Shown here: piece after piece, positions 1-8,404 of the stretch | How the letters are laid out: each line of letters begins with the position of its first letter | Position numbering within the stretch: position 1 is the first letter of the stretch | From: JAJXWB01 sp964634325 | GTDB lineage: Bacteria; Pseudomonadota; Alphaproteobacteria; Rhizobiales; Beijerinckiaceae | Assembly (NCBI GenBank): GCA_964634325.1 | Contig: CAZWJF010000002.1 | Location: 62,001-126,000 of the forward strand | Direction of reading: 5' to 3' | Length of the DNA stretch: 64,000 bases | Position numbers and translations under genes: made by a program | Notes under the pieces: model-generated | Told to the model about the DNA's origin: nothing | The model's database searches: none | Seen by the model: only the letters and a program-made list of their open reading frames with translations

Positions 1-1
1 G

Positions 2-640
2 GGACTGCCGCTGGTGCGCGCCTATTCCATGGCTAGCGCCAATTACGAGGAAGAGCTCGAATTCTACTCGATCAAGGTCGAGAACGGCCCCCTCACGTCT
101 CGGCTGCGCCACATCAAGGTGGGCGATACGATTCTCGTCGGCCGCAAGCCGACCGGCACGCTCGTCCAATCGAGCCTTCTGCCGGGCGCGCGCCTCTATC
201 TGCTGTCGACCGGCACGGGCGTCGCGCCCTTCGCCAGCATCATCAAGGATCCCGAGGTATACGACCGCTACGAGCAGATCGTTCTCGTCCACGGCTGCCG
301 GCAGGTCGCGGAATTGCAATACGGGCTCGATCTGATCGAGCGCGTGAAGACGGACGAGTTCATCGGCGAATACGCGCGCGAAAAGCTGCTGCACTATCCG
401 ACGGCCACGCGCGAGCCTTACGCCAACAACGGGCGGATCACCGCCGCGATCGAAAGCGGCGCATTGTTCGACAGGCTCGGCCTCCCCGCGCTCGATCCGG
501 CCGCTGATCGCGTGATGATCTGCGGCGGTCCCGAAGTCCTCTCCGATCTGAAGAACGCGCTCGAAAAACTCGGCTTCGAGGAAGGCAGCGGCGGCAAGCC
601 TGCTTCTTTCGTGATCGAAAAGGCGTTCGCCGAGCGGTGA
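2..640 (+). CDS. fpr: Ferredoxin--NADP+ reductase, 5'-truncated by window edge
   Basis: Soluble flavoenzyme that moves electrons between NADP(H) and ferredoxin or flavodoxin. The frame is already open at base 2. The visible part begins inside the FAD site (RAYSMAS, the usual RxYS flavin motif), continues through STGTGVAPF of the NADP domain and the CGGPEVL segment, and ends in VIEKAFAER, the typical FNR tail. Roughly the first 45 residues of a normal protein of about 257 residues lie outside the window. It is convergent with the next gene, with only 6 bases between the stops. Confidence 0.9.
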   Translation, partial: GLPLVRAYSMASANYEEELEFYSIKVENGPLTSRLRHIKVGDTILVGRKPTGTLVQSSLLPGARLYLLSTGTGVAPFASIIKDPEVYDRYEQIVLVHGCRQVAELQYGLDLIERVKTDEFIGEYAREKLLHYPTATREPYANNGRITAAIESGALFDRLGLPALDPAADRVMICGGPEVLSDLKNALEKLGFEEGSGGKPASFVIEKAFAER

Positions 641-646
641 TCGGAG

Positions 647-1072
647 TCAGGTCGGCGGGGCGTCCTTGCCGGCCCGGCGCGCGTCGGCGTTGGCGTAGCG
701 CAGCCCGGCGATCAGGGCGATTGCGCCAAGCAGCGCGTGGACGGCGACGGCAGCCAGCCGATCCGGCCGCGGCATGGGTTGGGCCTGCTCGCGCATCGCG
801 TCGAACGACAGATAGAAGACGCCGCGGGTGAAACCCATGAAGGCGTCAGTGCAGAAGGCGAGGCCGAGCGCGACGAGAAACACGTTGGAGGCGCGCGAGC
901 CCATGCGCGCCGCGATCAGGCCCCAGACCGCGCCTGCCGCGTGGACCGCGGCCGTATCCGCGTTGAGCCGGTAGGGCGCGCCGAAACCGCCGGGGCCCGA
1001 AGCCAGGCTGAGCGCCGCCAGGACGGCGAGCAACGCCGCGAAAATCAGAGCCAGTCTGCGCGAACCCGTCAT
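647..1072 (-). CDS. Small integral membrane protein, function unknown
   Basis: A 141-residue protein with about four hydrophobic helices (near residues 7-26, 43-57, 63-82 and 108-125) and a basic C-terminal tail rich in Arg and Lys. The pattern resembles DUF4383-type small membrane proteins, but I cannot assign a function. It is divergent from the SDR gene and convergent with fpr. No catalytic motif is visible. Confidence 0.65.
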   Translation of the reverse strand: MTGSRRLALIFAALLAVLAALSLASGPGGFGAPYRLNADTAAVHAAGAVWGLIAARMGSRASNVFLVALGLAFCTDAFMGFTRGVFYLSFDAMREQAQPMPRPDRLAAVAVHALLGAIALIAGLRYANADARRAGKDAPPT

Positions 1073-1194
1073 GAGCGTCCCGTGGCCGCCGTGCGCGAAA
1101 TTGCGCTCGTCCGCATCCGTGGATAGACAAGCCCGACAAGGAAAGCAAAGCGGCGGGCCGCGTCACGATGTCGTCGCCGCGGGGAGAAGCGCGC

Positions 1195-1992
1195 ATGAAC
1201 GCAGTTTCCGGCATGAAGGCCGCCGATTTGTTCGATTTGACCGGCGAAGTCGCGATGGTCACGGGCGCGTCCTCCGGTCTCGGCATGCGGTTCGCGCGCG
1301 TGCTGGCGGCCAATGGCGCGAAAGTAGCGCTGGTCGCTCGGCGTAAGGAGCGGTTGCAGGCGCTCGCGGCCGAAATCGCGGCCGCCGGCGGCGCGGCGGC
1401 GGCCATCGAAGCCGACGTCGGCGACGAAGGGCAAATGCGCTCGGCCTTCGACGCGGCGGAAGCGCAGCTCGGAACCGTGACGATCCTCATCAATAACGCC
1501 GGCATCTCGCGCGCCTCCCGCCTGATCGACGACGATGCAAAGGGCTGGCGCGAGACGATGGAGATCAATGTCGACGCGGTGCGCGCCAACGGCGTGCTGG
1601 CGGCGCAACGCATGGCGAAAGCGGGCAAGCGCGGCGCGATTATTAATCTCGCCTCGATCCTGTCGTTCGGCGTCGGCCGCTCCAATGGCGCTTATGCCGT
1701 CTCGAAGGCTGCGGTGATGCAGCTCACGAAGGTCATGGGCTTCGAATTCGCGCGGCTGGGCGTTCGCGCCAACGCGATCGCGCCGGGCTATTTCTCGACC
1801 GAGATGAACGCGGACTGGCTGGCCGGCGGCGGGGCGGAGATGATGAAGCATATCCCCATGCGCCGCTTCGGGCAGGAGGGCGAACTCGACGGCGCGTTGC
1901 TGCTGCTGGCTGCGCCGCGCGCCGGGGCATACATCACCGGCGCGACTTATGTCGTGGACGGGGGGCACACGTTGCAGGTCGCCGGGGTCTGA
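1195..1992 (+). CDS. SDR family NAD(P)-dependent oxidoreductase
   Basis: Classical short-chain dehydrogenase of 265 residues. It shows the cofactor motif TGASSGLG near the N-terminus, the NNAG motif, a catalytic YxxxK (YAVSK) and a C-terminal VDGGHT segment typical of FabG-like SDRs. The ATG at 1195 is preferred over one at 1168 because GGGGAGAAG lies just upstream at SD distance, and the extra nine residues are not conserved-looking. The substrate cannot be read from the sequence. A GC-rich inverted repeat follows the stop. Confidence 0.85.
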   Translation: MNAVSGMKAADLFDLTGEVAMVTGASSGLGMRFARVLAANGAKVALVARRKERLQALAAEIAAAGGAAAAIEADVGDEGQMRSAFDAAEAQLGTVTILINNAGISRASRLIDDDAKGWRETMEINVDAVRANGVLAAQRMAKAGKRGAIINLASILSFGVGRSNGAYAVSKAAVMQLTKVMGFEFARLGVRANAIAPGYFSTEMNADWLAGGGAEMMKHIPMRRFGQEGELDGALLLLAAPRAGAYITGATYVVDGGHTLQVAGV

Positions 1993-2010
1993 GCGAGTTT
2001 GCGGCAATAG

Positions 2011-2027
2011 CCGGGCCTGCGGCCCGG
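2011..2027. repeat. GC-rich inverted repeat after SDR gene
   Basis: Perfect 7-bp arms (CCGGGCC / GGCCCGG) around TGC, 18 bases after the SDR stop. There is no U-tract, so it is not a convincing intrinsic terminator; it may stabilise the mRNA 3' end. Confidence 0.4.
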
Positions 2028-2055
2028 GAAGATCGATCCGTTCGGAATTCGACTC

Positions 2056-3048
2056 ATGCTCTTCATTCGATCCAGCGCTCAATCACGGCTCGTCGAAACC
2101 CGTTGCGACACGCTGTCCGATCACGAGAGCGCGCCCAAGGCCGCGTGGTACGATCTCATCGATCCGACTCCGGAGGAGCGCGCCTTCGTCGACCGCGCCG
2201 CGCAGGTTTCGATCCCCTCGCGCGAAGAGATCGAGGAGATCGAGGTTTCATCGCGGCTCTACAACGAGAACGGCGTCGAATACATGACAGTTACGGCCGC
2301 GGCGCGGCTCGACACGGACGATCCCATCAAATCGCCGGTCATGTTCGCACTCAGCGGAACCGCGCTCGTGACCGTGCGCTACAACGAGTTGAAGCCTTTT
2401 TCCAATGTGATCGAGCGAGCCGCGCGACCGGGCGCGTGCGCGACCTGCAACGGCGAGCACATAATGCTGACGTTGATCGAAGCGATGGTCGACCGGCTGG
2501 CGGACGCTCTGGAGCGCGTCGTCGCCGACGTCGACCAGATGTCCCGCAATGTGTTCCGCGCCCGCGCGCGCGACGACGTCGCCAAGCGCGATCATGACCT
2601 TCAGGCGATGATCGAACGGGTCGGGCAGCAGGGCGACGTGCTCGGCATCATCCGCGAGAGTCTCGTCGGCTTCAATCGACTTGTGAGCTATCATCACGGC
2701 ATGGGCCATGTGGCGCGCGGCGATGCGGAGACCGACGGACGCATCCGGACCATTCAGCGCGACGTGTCCGCGCTGTCGGACCACGCGTCATATCTCGGCG
2801 CGAAAATCGGCTTTCTGCTCGACGCCACGCTCGGGCTCATCAACCTCGAGCAGAACCAGATCATCAAGATATTCTCGATCGCCGCGGTGTGCCTGATGCC
2901 GCCGACGCTGGTCGCCTCGGTCTACGGCATGAACTTCAAGCACATTCCCGAACTCGATTTCGAGTTCGGCTATCCGATGGCGCTGTTCCTGATGATCGCC
3001 ACCGCGCTCGCGCCGGTCTGGTATTTCAAGCGCAAGGGATGGCTCTAG
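2056..3048 (+). CDS. corA: CorA-family magnesium/divalent cation channel
   Basis: A 330-residue inner-membrane protein of the CorA/MIT family. The hallmark YGMNF (Gly291-Met292-Asn293) ends the first of two C-terminal transmembrane helices. The second helix is followed by a short basic tail (FKRKGWL), as expected for CorA. The N-terminal two thirds form the cytoplasmic funnel domain, with long helical stretches rich in Asp, Glu and Arg. The role is Mg2+ (possibly Co2+/Ni2+) uptake down the membrane potential. It is convergent with the homospermidine synthase gene; a near-palindrome lies in the 36-base gap. Confidence 0.9.
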   Translation: MLFIRSSAQSRLVETRCDTLSDHESAPKAAWYDLIDPTPEERAFVDRAAQVSIPSREEIEEIEVSSRLYNENGVEYMTVTAAARLDTDDPIKSPVMFALSGTALVTVRYNELKPFSNVIERAARPGACATCNGEHIMLTLIEAMVDRLADALERVVADVDQMSRNVFRARARDDVAKRDHDLQAMIERVGQQGDVLGIIRESLVGFNRLVSYHHGMGHVARGDAETDGRIRTIQRDVSALSDHASYLGAKIGFLLDATLGLINLEQNQIIKIFSIAAVCLMPPTLVASVYGMNFKHIPELDFEFGYPMALFLMIATALAPVWYFKRKGWL

Positions 3049-3053
3049 GGTCG

Positions 3054-3081
3054 CTTCCCTCCCCGCTTGCGGGGAGAAGGA
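3054..3081. repeat. Short near-palindrome between convergent corA and hss
   Basis: The core CCCCGC / GCGGGG encloses TT, and the flanks CTTCCCT and AGAAGGAAG extend the pairing imperfectly. A closely similar sequence occurs at 18766-18791, so this is probably one member of a small dispersed palindrome family. It could act as a bidirectional transcript end, but no U-tract is present. Confidence 0.5.
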
Positions 3082-3084
3082 AGA

Positions 3085-4518
3085 TCAGCGCACCAGAATG
3101 TTGCGGAACTGCCAGGGATCGCTCTCGTCGATGTCCTCGGGGAAGAAGCCGGGGCGATCCTTGAGCGGATTCCAGTCGGTGTAGCGGCCGACCAACGGTC
3201 CGAGATAGGGCGACTGAACTTCGAGGCATCGACGATAATCCATCTCGTCCGCCTCGACGATGCCGAGGTTCGGATTTTCCAGCGCATAGACCATGCCGGC
3301 GAGCACGGCTGACGTCACCTGCAGGCCCGTCGCGTTCTGATAGGGCGCGATGCGGCGCGTCTCCTCGATCGAGAGTTGCGAACCGTACCAGTAGGCGTTG
3401 TTGGCGTGGCCATAGAGGAGAACGCCGAGTTCGTCGACGCCGTCCTCGATCTCGTGCTCCGTGAGGATGTGATGGGCCGGCTGGATGCGGCCGGCGCGAC
3501 CGAACAATTCGTGCAGCGACAGAACCGCGTCGTTGGCCGGGTGGTAGGCGTAATGGCAGGTGGGGCGGTAGATCGCCTTGCCGCTCGCGTCGCGCACCGT
3601 GAAATAATCGGCGATCGAAATCGATTCATTGTGCGTGACGAGGAAACCGTATTGCGCGCCGGGCGTCGGGCACCACGACCGCACACGCGTGTTGGCGCCG
3701 GGCTGGTTGAGGTAGATGGCCGCGCCGCAGCCCGTGGGATGCGTTCCGGCGTTGGCGGGCGTCCATTTTTCATGCGTGCCCCACCCGAGTTCGGCGGGCT
3801 GCATGCCTTCCGACAGGAACCCTTCGACCGACCAGGTGTTGACGAAGACGTCCATCGGCTTGGGATGGATGGCGCGCTGCGTGTCGCGTTCGGCGATGTG
3901 CACGCCCTTCACGCCGAGGCGCATGGCGAGATTGGCCCATTCCTCCCGAGTCTTCGGCTCGGGATGGCTGTCGTTCAGGTCGGCGGCGAGATTGACCAGC
4001 GCGCGCTTGACGAACCACGAGACCATGCCGGGATTGGCGCCGCAGCACGAAACCGCGGTCGAGCCGCCGGGATTGGCGCGGCGTTCGGCCAGCACCGTCT
4101 CGCGCAGCGCGTAATTGGTGCGCGCCTCGTTGCCCATGTGCGAATCGAAATAGAAGCCCGGCCAGGGCTCGACGACCGTGTCGACATAGAGCGCGCCGAT
4201 CTCGCGCGCGTAGCGCATGATGTCGAGCGAGGAGGTGTCGACCGAGACGTTGACGCAGAAACCCTGGCCGTCGCCCTGCGTCAGGAGCGGTCCGAGGATT
4301 TCCTTGTAATTGTCGCGCGTGAGCGCCGCCTTGACGAAACGCGCGCCGTGCTTCTCGGCGAGGTCGCGGTCGATTTCGCTCGGATCGATGATGACGAAGC
4401 GCGACTTGTCGAAATCGAAATGGCGTTCGATCAGCGGCAGGCAGCCCTTGCCGATCGAGCCGAAGCCGATCATGACGACGGGACCGCTGATCTTGGCGTG
4501 GACCGGCCAGTTCGACAT
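3085..4518 (-). CDS. hss: Homospermidine synthase
   Basis: Makes sym-homospermidine from two putrescines in an NAD+-dependent reaction, the main triamine route in many rhizobia. The 477-residue protein starts at an ATG preceded by GGAGAGAAAG; the frame extends 39 codons further up but that part is not homologous-looking. A Rossmann motif G18-F-G20-S-I-G23 is near the N-terminus, and the body (for example VVEPWPGFYFD and CCGANPGMVS) matches bacterial HSS throughout. Its putrescine supplier, ornithine decarboxylase, is at 8405-9547 on the same strand, but a P450/aldehyde dehydrogenase pair lies between. Confidence 0.95.
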   Translation of the reverse strand: MSNWPVHAKISGPVVMIGFGSIGKGCLPLIERHFDFDKSRFVIIDPSEIDRDLAEKHGARFVKAALTRDNYKEILGPLLTQGDGQGFCVNVSVDTSSLDIMRYAREIGALYVDTVVEPWPGFYFDSHMGNEARTNYALRETVLAERRANPGGSTAVSCCGANPGMVSWFVKRALVNLAADLNDSHPEPKTREEWANLAMRLGVKGVHIAERDTQRAIHPKPMDVFVNTWSVEGFLSEGMQPAELGWGTHEKWTPANAGTHPTGCGAAIYLNQPGANTRVRSWCPTPGAQYGFLVTHNESISIADYFTVRDASGKAIYRPTCHYAYHPANDAVLSLHELFGRAGRIQPAHHILTEHEIEDGVDELGVLLYGHANNAYWYGSQLSIEETRRIAPYQNATGLQVTSAVLAGMVYALENPNLGIVEADEMDYRRCLEVQSPYLGPLVGRYTDWNPLKDRPGFFPEDIDESDPWQFRNILVR

Positions 4519-4625
4519 GCTTTCTCTCCAATGCGGTCGGGCGCGCAGCGTGTCTCGCACAATGCGATCCAGAAAGCGTGCGGCTCCCCGGCGCCATGCG
4601 ACTGCACGAAATTCGTGACGGCGCG

Positions 4626-4654
4626 TTGAAAGCAAGTAGGGGCTTGAACGTCAA
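4626..4654 (-). promoter_or_regulatory. Possible sigma70 promoter of hss
   Basis: On the minus strand TTGACG (4654-4649) and TTTCAA (4631-4626) are separated by 17 bases, about 110 bases upstream of the hss start. The -35 is good and the -10 weak, so this is only a candidate. Confidence 0.3.
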
Positions 4655-4699
4655 CCCTTCTCGTCCCGCGATTCCCGCGAACACGGAAATGACGGTCTT

Positions 4700-5953
4700 T
4701 TAGGCGCCCAGATCGACCGGCAGATGCAAGAAACCGCGGAAACGCGCTCGCCCGCCGCGCGTGGCCGGGCCGGCGGCGCGGAAATTCGGGAAACGGTCGA
4801 GAAAGCGCGACACGGCCACGCGGCCTTCGAGCCGGGCCAGCGCCACGCCGATGCATTGGTGCGGCCCTGACGCGAAGGCGACATGTCGGTTGGGGCTGCG
4901 GGCGATGTCGAAGACGTCGGGCTCCCTGAACTGGGCCGGATCGCGATTGGCGGCGCCGATGCACAGGTTGACCGACGTGCCGCGGGCGATCGGCACGCCG
5001 CCGATTTCGGTATCCTGCATCGTGAAGCGATTGCCGAGTTGAACCGGGGAATCGAAGCGCAGCATTTCATCGACCGCCGTGCGCACGAGGTCGGGATTTT
5101 CAATCAGGCGCCGGGTCGATTCCGGATATTCGAGCAGTAGCGCGAGGCCGTTGCCGATCAGATTGGTCGTCGTCTCGTGGCCGGCGTTGAGGATGAAGAT
5201 GCAATTCTGGAGCAGTTCCGTTTCGGTCAGCTTTTCGCCGCCCTCGTCGCCGGCGATCAGCCGCGTCAGCACATCGCGCTCGGGGTCGCCGGGTTTGGCG
5301 CGGCGGCGGGCGACCAGCGTTTCGAGATAGGCGACGAAGTCGACGACCGCCCTGTTGCCGGTTTCGGCCATTTCCGGCGTCACGACCGGCTCGAGCGCGC
5401 CGAGGATCGCCAGCGACCAGTCGCGCAGCGGCCCGCGCTCCTCATGCGGCACGTCGAGCAGATTGCCGATGACCTCCACGGGAATGGCGATGGCGTAATC
5501 GTCGATCAAATCGACCGGTTGTCCCGCTCGCGCCTTCTTCTCCATCGCGTCGAGCAGGCCGTCGATCAGGCGTATGAGATCGGGTTCGAGTTCGGCGATC
5601 GTGCGTGGCGTCAGAGCGCCGTTGATGATTCGGCGCACGCGCGTGTGCAGCGGCGGATCGTTGAAGATCAGGCTGGTCGTGTGGTGCGTATAGAGCGGCG
5701 TGCGGCCGAACTTCGGGAGGAACTCGACCTTCTTGTCGGAGGAGAAGGTCGCGGTGTCCTTGTAGACCCGTTCCATGTCCGCAAAACGCGTGATGAACAC
5801 GCCGCCGTCGGGCAGCCGATGCACGGGGTCGCGCCGCTGGAGAGCGCGGTAGGTCGGATAGGGGTCGTCGTAGAACTCGGGCGGCAAGGTTCGCAGATCG
5901 AAATCACGCGCAATCGCCGCCTCGTCGGACGCGGCCGTTTGGGCCTGCTGCAC
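4700..5953 (-). CDS. Cytochrome P450
   Basis: Heme-thiolate monooxygenase of 417 residues, a soluble bacterial class I P450. All landmarks are present: the I-helix oxygen-activation motif AGHETTT, the K-helix ExxR (EMLR), and the heme-binding loop FASGPHQCIG with the axial Cys. The GTG start at 5953 is chosen because GGGAGGAG sits 3 bases upstream; the frame continues 48 codons further without an RBS. It is divergent from an aromatic aldehyde dehydrogenase, suggesting a joint role in oxidising an aromatic or terpenoid compound. The substrate is unknown, and no dedicated ferredoxin gene is adjacent (a ferredoxin-NADP reductase gene lies at the window start). Confidence 0.93.
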   Translation of the reverse strand: MQQAQTAASDEAAIARDFDLRTLPPEFYDDPYPTYRALQRRDPVHRLPDGGVFITRFADMERVYKDTATFSSDKKVEFLPKFGRTPLYTHHTTSLIFNDPPLHTRVRRIINGALTPRTIAELEPDLIRLIDGLLDAMEKKARAGQPVDLIDDYAIAIPVEVIGNLLDVPHEERGPLRDWSLAILGALEPVVTPEMAETGNRAVVDFVAYLETLVARRRAKPGDPERDVLTRLIAGDEGGEKLTETELLQNCIFILNAGHETTTNLIGNGLALLLEYPESTRRLIENPDLVRTAVDEMLRFDSPVQLGNRFTMQDTEIGGVPIARGTSVNLCIGAANRDPAQFREPDVFDIARSPNRHVAFASGPHQCIGVALARLEGRVAVSRFLDRFPNFRAAGPATRGGRARFRGFLHLPVDLGA

Positions 5954-6096
5954 CGGCTCCTCCCAGATTTTTCGCCAGTGAATGCCGACAGCGTCCGCGA
6001 CGCAAGGGGCGACCTCGCGGGCCGCGTGGTTTTGTTGTAAACTATCCCGATATTGGCCGCGCGCGAGGGCGCGGCGGGGAGGAAAGGAGCCCGTCA

Positions 6097-7545
6097 ATGA
6101 ACGCTCCCGTGCAGTCCATCGCGCCGATCGCCATACCCGAGGAATTCCAGGCCTGCTTCGACAAGCAGCGCGCGGCCTACCTCGCCGATCCCGCGCCGAC
6201 CCATGCGCAACGCGTCGCCGATCTCAAGGCGCTCGCCGCGCTGCTCAAGGACAACAAGGACGAACTGATCGCGGCGATCAACGCCGACTACGGCAATCGC
6301 TCGGAATTCGAGACGATGTTCGCGGAATATTTCGTCGTTCTCGAAACGATCGCCGACACGATCAAGCATCTCAAGAAATGGATGAAGCCGCAGCGTCGGC
6401 GCGTCGATTTCATGACCTATCCGCTGGCGAAGAACCGCGTGATCCCGCAGCCGCTCGGCGTCGTCGGCGTGATCGTGCCGTGGAACTTTCCGCTCAACCT
6501 CAGCTTCTGCCCGCTCGCCGCGATCATCGGCGCGGGCAATCGCGCGATGGTCAAGATGAGCGAGAATTCACGCAATCTCGCGCAGCTCCTGATGCGGCTG
6601 TCGCCGAAATATCTGCCGAGCGAAAAGCTCGCCTTCTTCGAGGACGGCGGCGGACGCGGGCCGGCCTTTTCGTCGTTGCCGTTCGACCATCTGCTTTTCA
6701 CCGGTTCTGGAACGACGGGTCGTTCGGTCATGGCGAATGCTGCGCGCAATCTCACGCCGGTGACGCTCGAGCTCGGCGGCAAGTCGCCGGCGATCGTGGG
6801 GCCGGACTATTCGATCAAGACGGCGGCCGAGCGCATCTTCTGGGTGAAGATGTTCAACGCCGGGCAAATCTGCACGAACGTCGATTACGTGTTTCTGCCC
6901 AAAGGTTCGGAGAACGAATTCATCGACCATTGCAAGCGGTTGCTGAAGGAGCGTTATCCCGACATCAACGGTCCGGACTTCACGGCGATCATCGACGGTC
7001 GCGCGTATCAGCGGCTGCAGGCGACGCTCGAGGACGCGCAGGCGAAAGGCGCGCGCGTCGTCAATCTCGCCGAGGGCCAGGCGGCCAGTTCGAATCTGCG
7101 CAAGTTCGCGCCGCACGTCGTGCTCGATCCAACCGAAGACATGATCGTCATGCAGCGCGAAATCTTCGGGCCGATCCTGCCGATCAAGACCTATGCGGAT
7201 CGGCGCGAGGTCGCCGATTACGTCAACGCGCACGATCGACCGCTCGCCATCTATCCCTTCACCAACGATGCTGAGTTGCGCGATTTCTACATCGCGCATG
7301 TGATGTCCGGCGGCGTGTCGGTCAACGAGGCGCTGCTGCATGTCGGCCAGCACGACCTGCCGTTCGGCGGCGTCGGGGCGAGCGGCATGGGCCATTATCA
7401 TGCGCGCGAAGGCTTCGAGACGTTCTCGAAGCTCAGGCCCGTGTTCTATCAGGGGCCGTTCTCCGCCATCCAGGCGATGTTCCAGCCGCCCTACAAAGGG
7501 CGACCGATGAAGCTGTTGCAGTTCATGCTGAAGATGCGGGGGTAG
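6097..7545 (+). CDS. Coniferyl-aldehyde dehydrogenase family protein
   Basis: NAD(P)-dependent aldehyde dehydrogenase of 482 residues, of the coniferyl-aldehyde/ALDH3-like type. Visible features are VPWNFPLN at the cofactor site, the FTGSGTTGRSV loop, the general base Glu in ELGGKSP and the nucleophile Cys in GQICTN. The conserved FGGVGASGMG block near residue 430 and the C-terminal hydrophobic segment with a basic end match the coniferyl-aldehyde subgroup. GGAGGAAAGGAG precedes the start. Divergent pairing with the P450 suggests it oxidises an aldehyde made by, or upstream of, that enzyme. The substrate name is a family assignment only. Confidence 0.88.
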   Translation: MNAPVQSIAPIAIPEEFQACFDKQRAAYLADPAPTHAQRVADLKALAALLKDNKDELIAAINADYGNRSEFETMFAEYFVVLETIADTIKHLKKWMKPQRRRVDFMTYPLAKNRVIPQPLGVVGVIVPWNFPLNLSFCPLAAIIGAGNRAMVKMSENSRNLAQLLMRLSPKYLPSEKLAFFEDGGGRGPAFSSLPFDHLLFTGSGTTGRSVMANAARNLTPVTLELGGKSPAIVGPDYSIKTAAERIFWVKMFNAGQICTNVDYVFLPKGSENEFIDHCKRLLKERYPDINGPDFTAIIDGRAYQRLQATLEDAQAKGARVVNLAEGQAASSNLRKFAPHVVLDPTEDMIVMQREIFGPILPIKTYADRREVADYVNAHDRPLAIYPFTNDAELRDFYIAHVMSGGVSVNEALLHVGQHDLPFGGVGASGMGHYHAREGFETFSKLRPVFYQGPFSAIQAMFQPPYKGRPMKLLQFMLKMRG

Positions 7546-7548
7546 GTC

Positions 7549-7659
7549 CCGTCATTGCGAGCCCGACAGAAGTCGGCTGTCGCCCACTTCGTCTGAAAGC
7601 GAAGCAATCCAGAGCCACGACCTTGCTCTGGCTTGCCGCGTCGCTCCTCGCAATGACGG
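7549..7659. repeat. Long palindromic intergenic repeat
   Basis: Starts with CCGTCATTGCGAG and ends with its exact reverse complement CTCGCAATGACGG. An inner imperfect pair, GCAATCCAGAGC / GCTCTGGCTTGC, allows one extended hairpin of about 110 nt. Very similar palindromes are abundant in Bradyrhizobium-like genomes between genes. It sits between convergent aldehyde dehydrogenase and acetyltransferase genes, and its hairpin could serve as a transcript end for both. Confidence 0.8.
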
Positions 7660-7674
7660 CGGGGAGTGGGCGGC

Positions 7675-8247
7675 CTACGCCGCCTTGCGTCGCTGCGCGG
7701 GTGCGGCCGTTTCGCGCGCGCCGGTTGCGCGCAGACGGCCGTGGGCATTGGCGAGCCAGCCTTCGCGCAACTCAAGCGCGAGAAAGCGGTCGAGCTCGAC
7801 GGGGCCGGGCATGTGCAGCTTTTCCGTGAGCCGTCGCGTAAACCCGAAGCGCGCGTAATAGGGGGCGTCGCCGACGAGCAGGATGGCGCCGTGGCCGGCC
7901 GCAGCCGCGCGTTCGATCGCGGCGCGCATCAAGGCGCCGCCGACGCCGTCGCAGCGGCGCTCCTCGGCGACAGCGAGCGGACCGAGCAGCAGCGCAGGAA
8001 CGCCGCCGGCCTCGACATGCCACAGGCGCACCGTGCCGACGAGGCGGCCGTTCTCGTCACGGGCGACGAGCGCCAGCGCGGGCAGGCGGTTGTCGCGCAG
8101 CTTCTGCGACGACTTGCGGAAACGGCCGGGACCCATGGCGGCGTCCAGCAGCTTTTCGCGCGCGAAAACGTCGCCGTCGCGTTCGACGTCGATCGTGAAA
8201 GAGCGGCGCGCGCGGTCGAGCGCGCGGGACAAGACAGCAGAGGTCAT
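7675..8247 (-). CDS. GNAT family N-acetyltransferase of the polyamine cluster
   Basis: A 190-residue acyl-CoA N-acyltransferase. The central fold motif is visible as LLLGPLAVAEERRCDGVGGALM (motif A strand followed by a degenerate R/QxxGxG/A loop); PYYARFGFTR is the usual C-terminal strand. The start at 8247 follows ATGGAGGAAGCG, which supplies the SD; an ATG 12 bases further up is less likely. It lies downstream of ornithine decarboxylase on the same strand. In many rhizobia a GNAT gene sits between the decarboxylase and homospermidine synthase, so a role in polyamine acetylation is plausible but unproven. Confidence 0.82.
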   Translation of the reverse strand: MTSAVLSRALDRARRSFTIDVERDGDVFAREKLLDAAMGPGRFRKSSQKLRDNRLPALALVARDENGRLVGTVRLWHVEAGGVPALLLGPLAVAEERRCDGVGGALMRAAIERAAAAGHGAILLVGDAPYYARFGFTRRLTEKLHMPGPVELDRFLALELREGWLANAHGRLRATGARETAAPAQRRKAA

Positions 8248-8289
8248 CGCTTCCTCCATTCAGAGGCAGGGACAACCCTCGCACCTCCA

Positions 8290-8367
8290 GGGCATGGCGA
8301 CGCCATGCCCGCGGTGAGGCCGTTCGGGAAATCAGGTGAAAGGGAGCGAGGGGCCAGCGTCCCTCGC
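8290..8367. repeat. Two hairpins between odc and GNAT genes
   Basis: The first is a perfect 21-base palindrome with 10-base arms (GGGCATGGCG / CGCCATGCCC) at 8290-8310. The second has arms GCGAGGG / CCCTCGC at 8346-8352 and 8361-8367. Neither is followed by a U-tract. On the minus-strand transcript they lie just after the ornithine decarboxylase stop, so they may cap that message. Confidence 0.5.
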
Positions 8368-8404
8368 GCGGAAGTTCAGAACGCGGCCTGCGCCGAAGCG
8401 TCCG

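Noticed and set aside
3376..4629. A 417-codon frame antisense to homospermidine synthase
   Set aside because: Shadow of a well-supported gene; composition without hydrophobic core.
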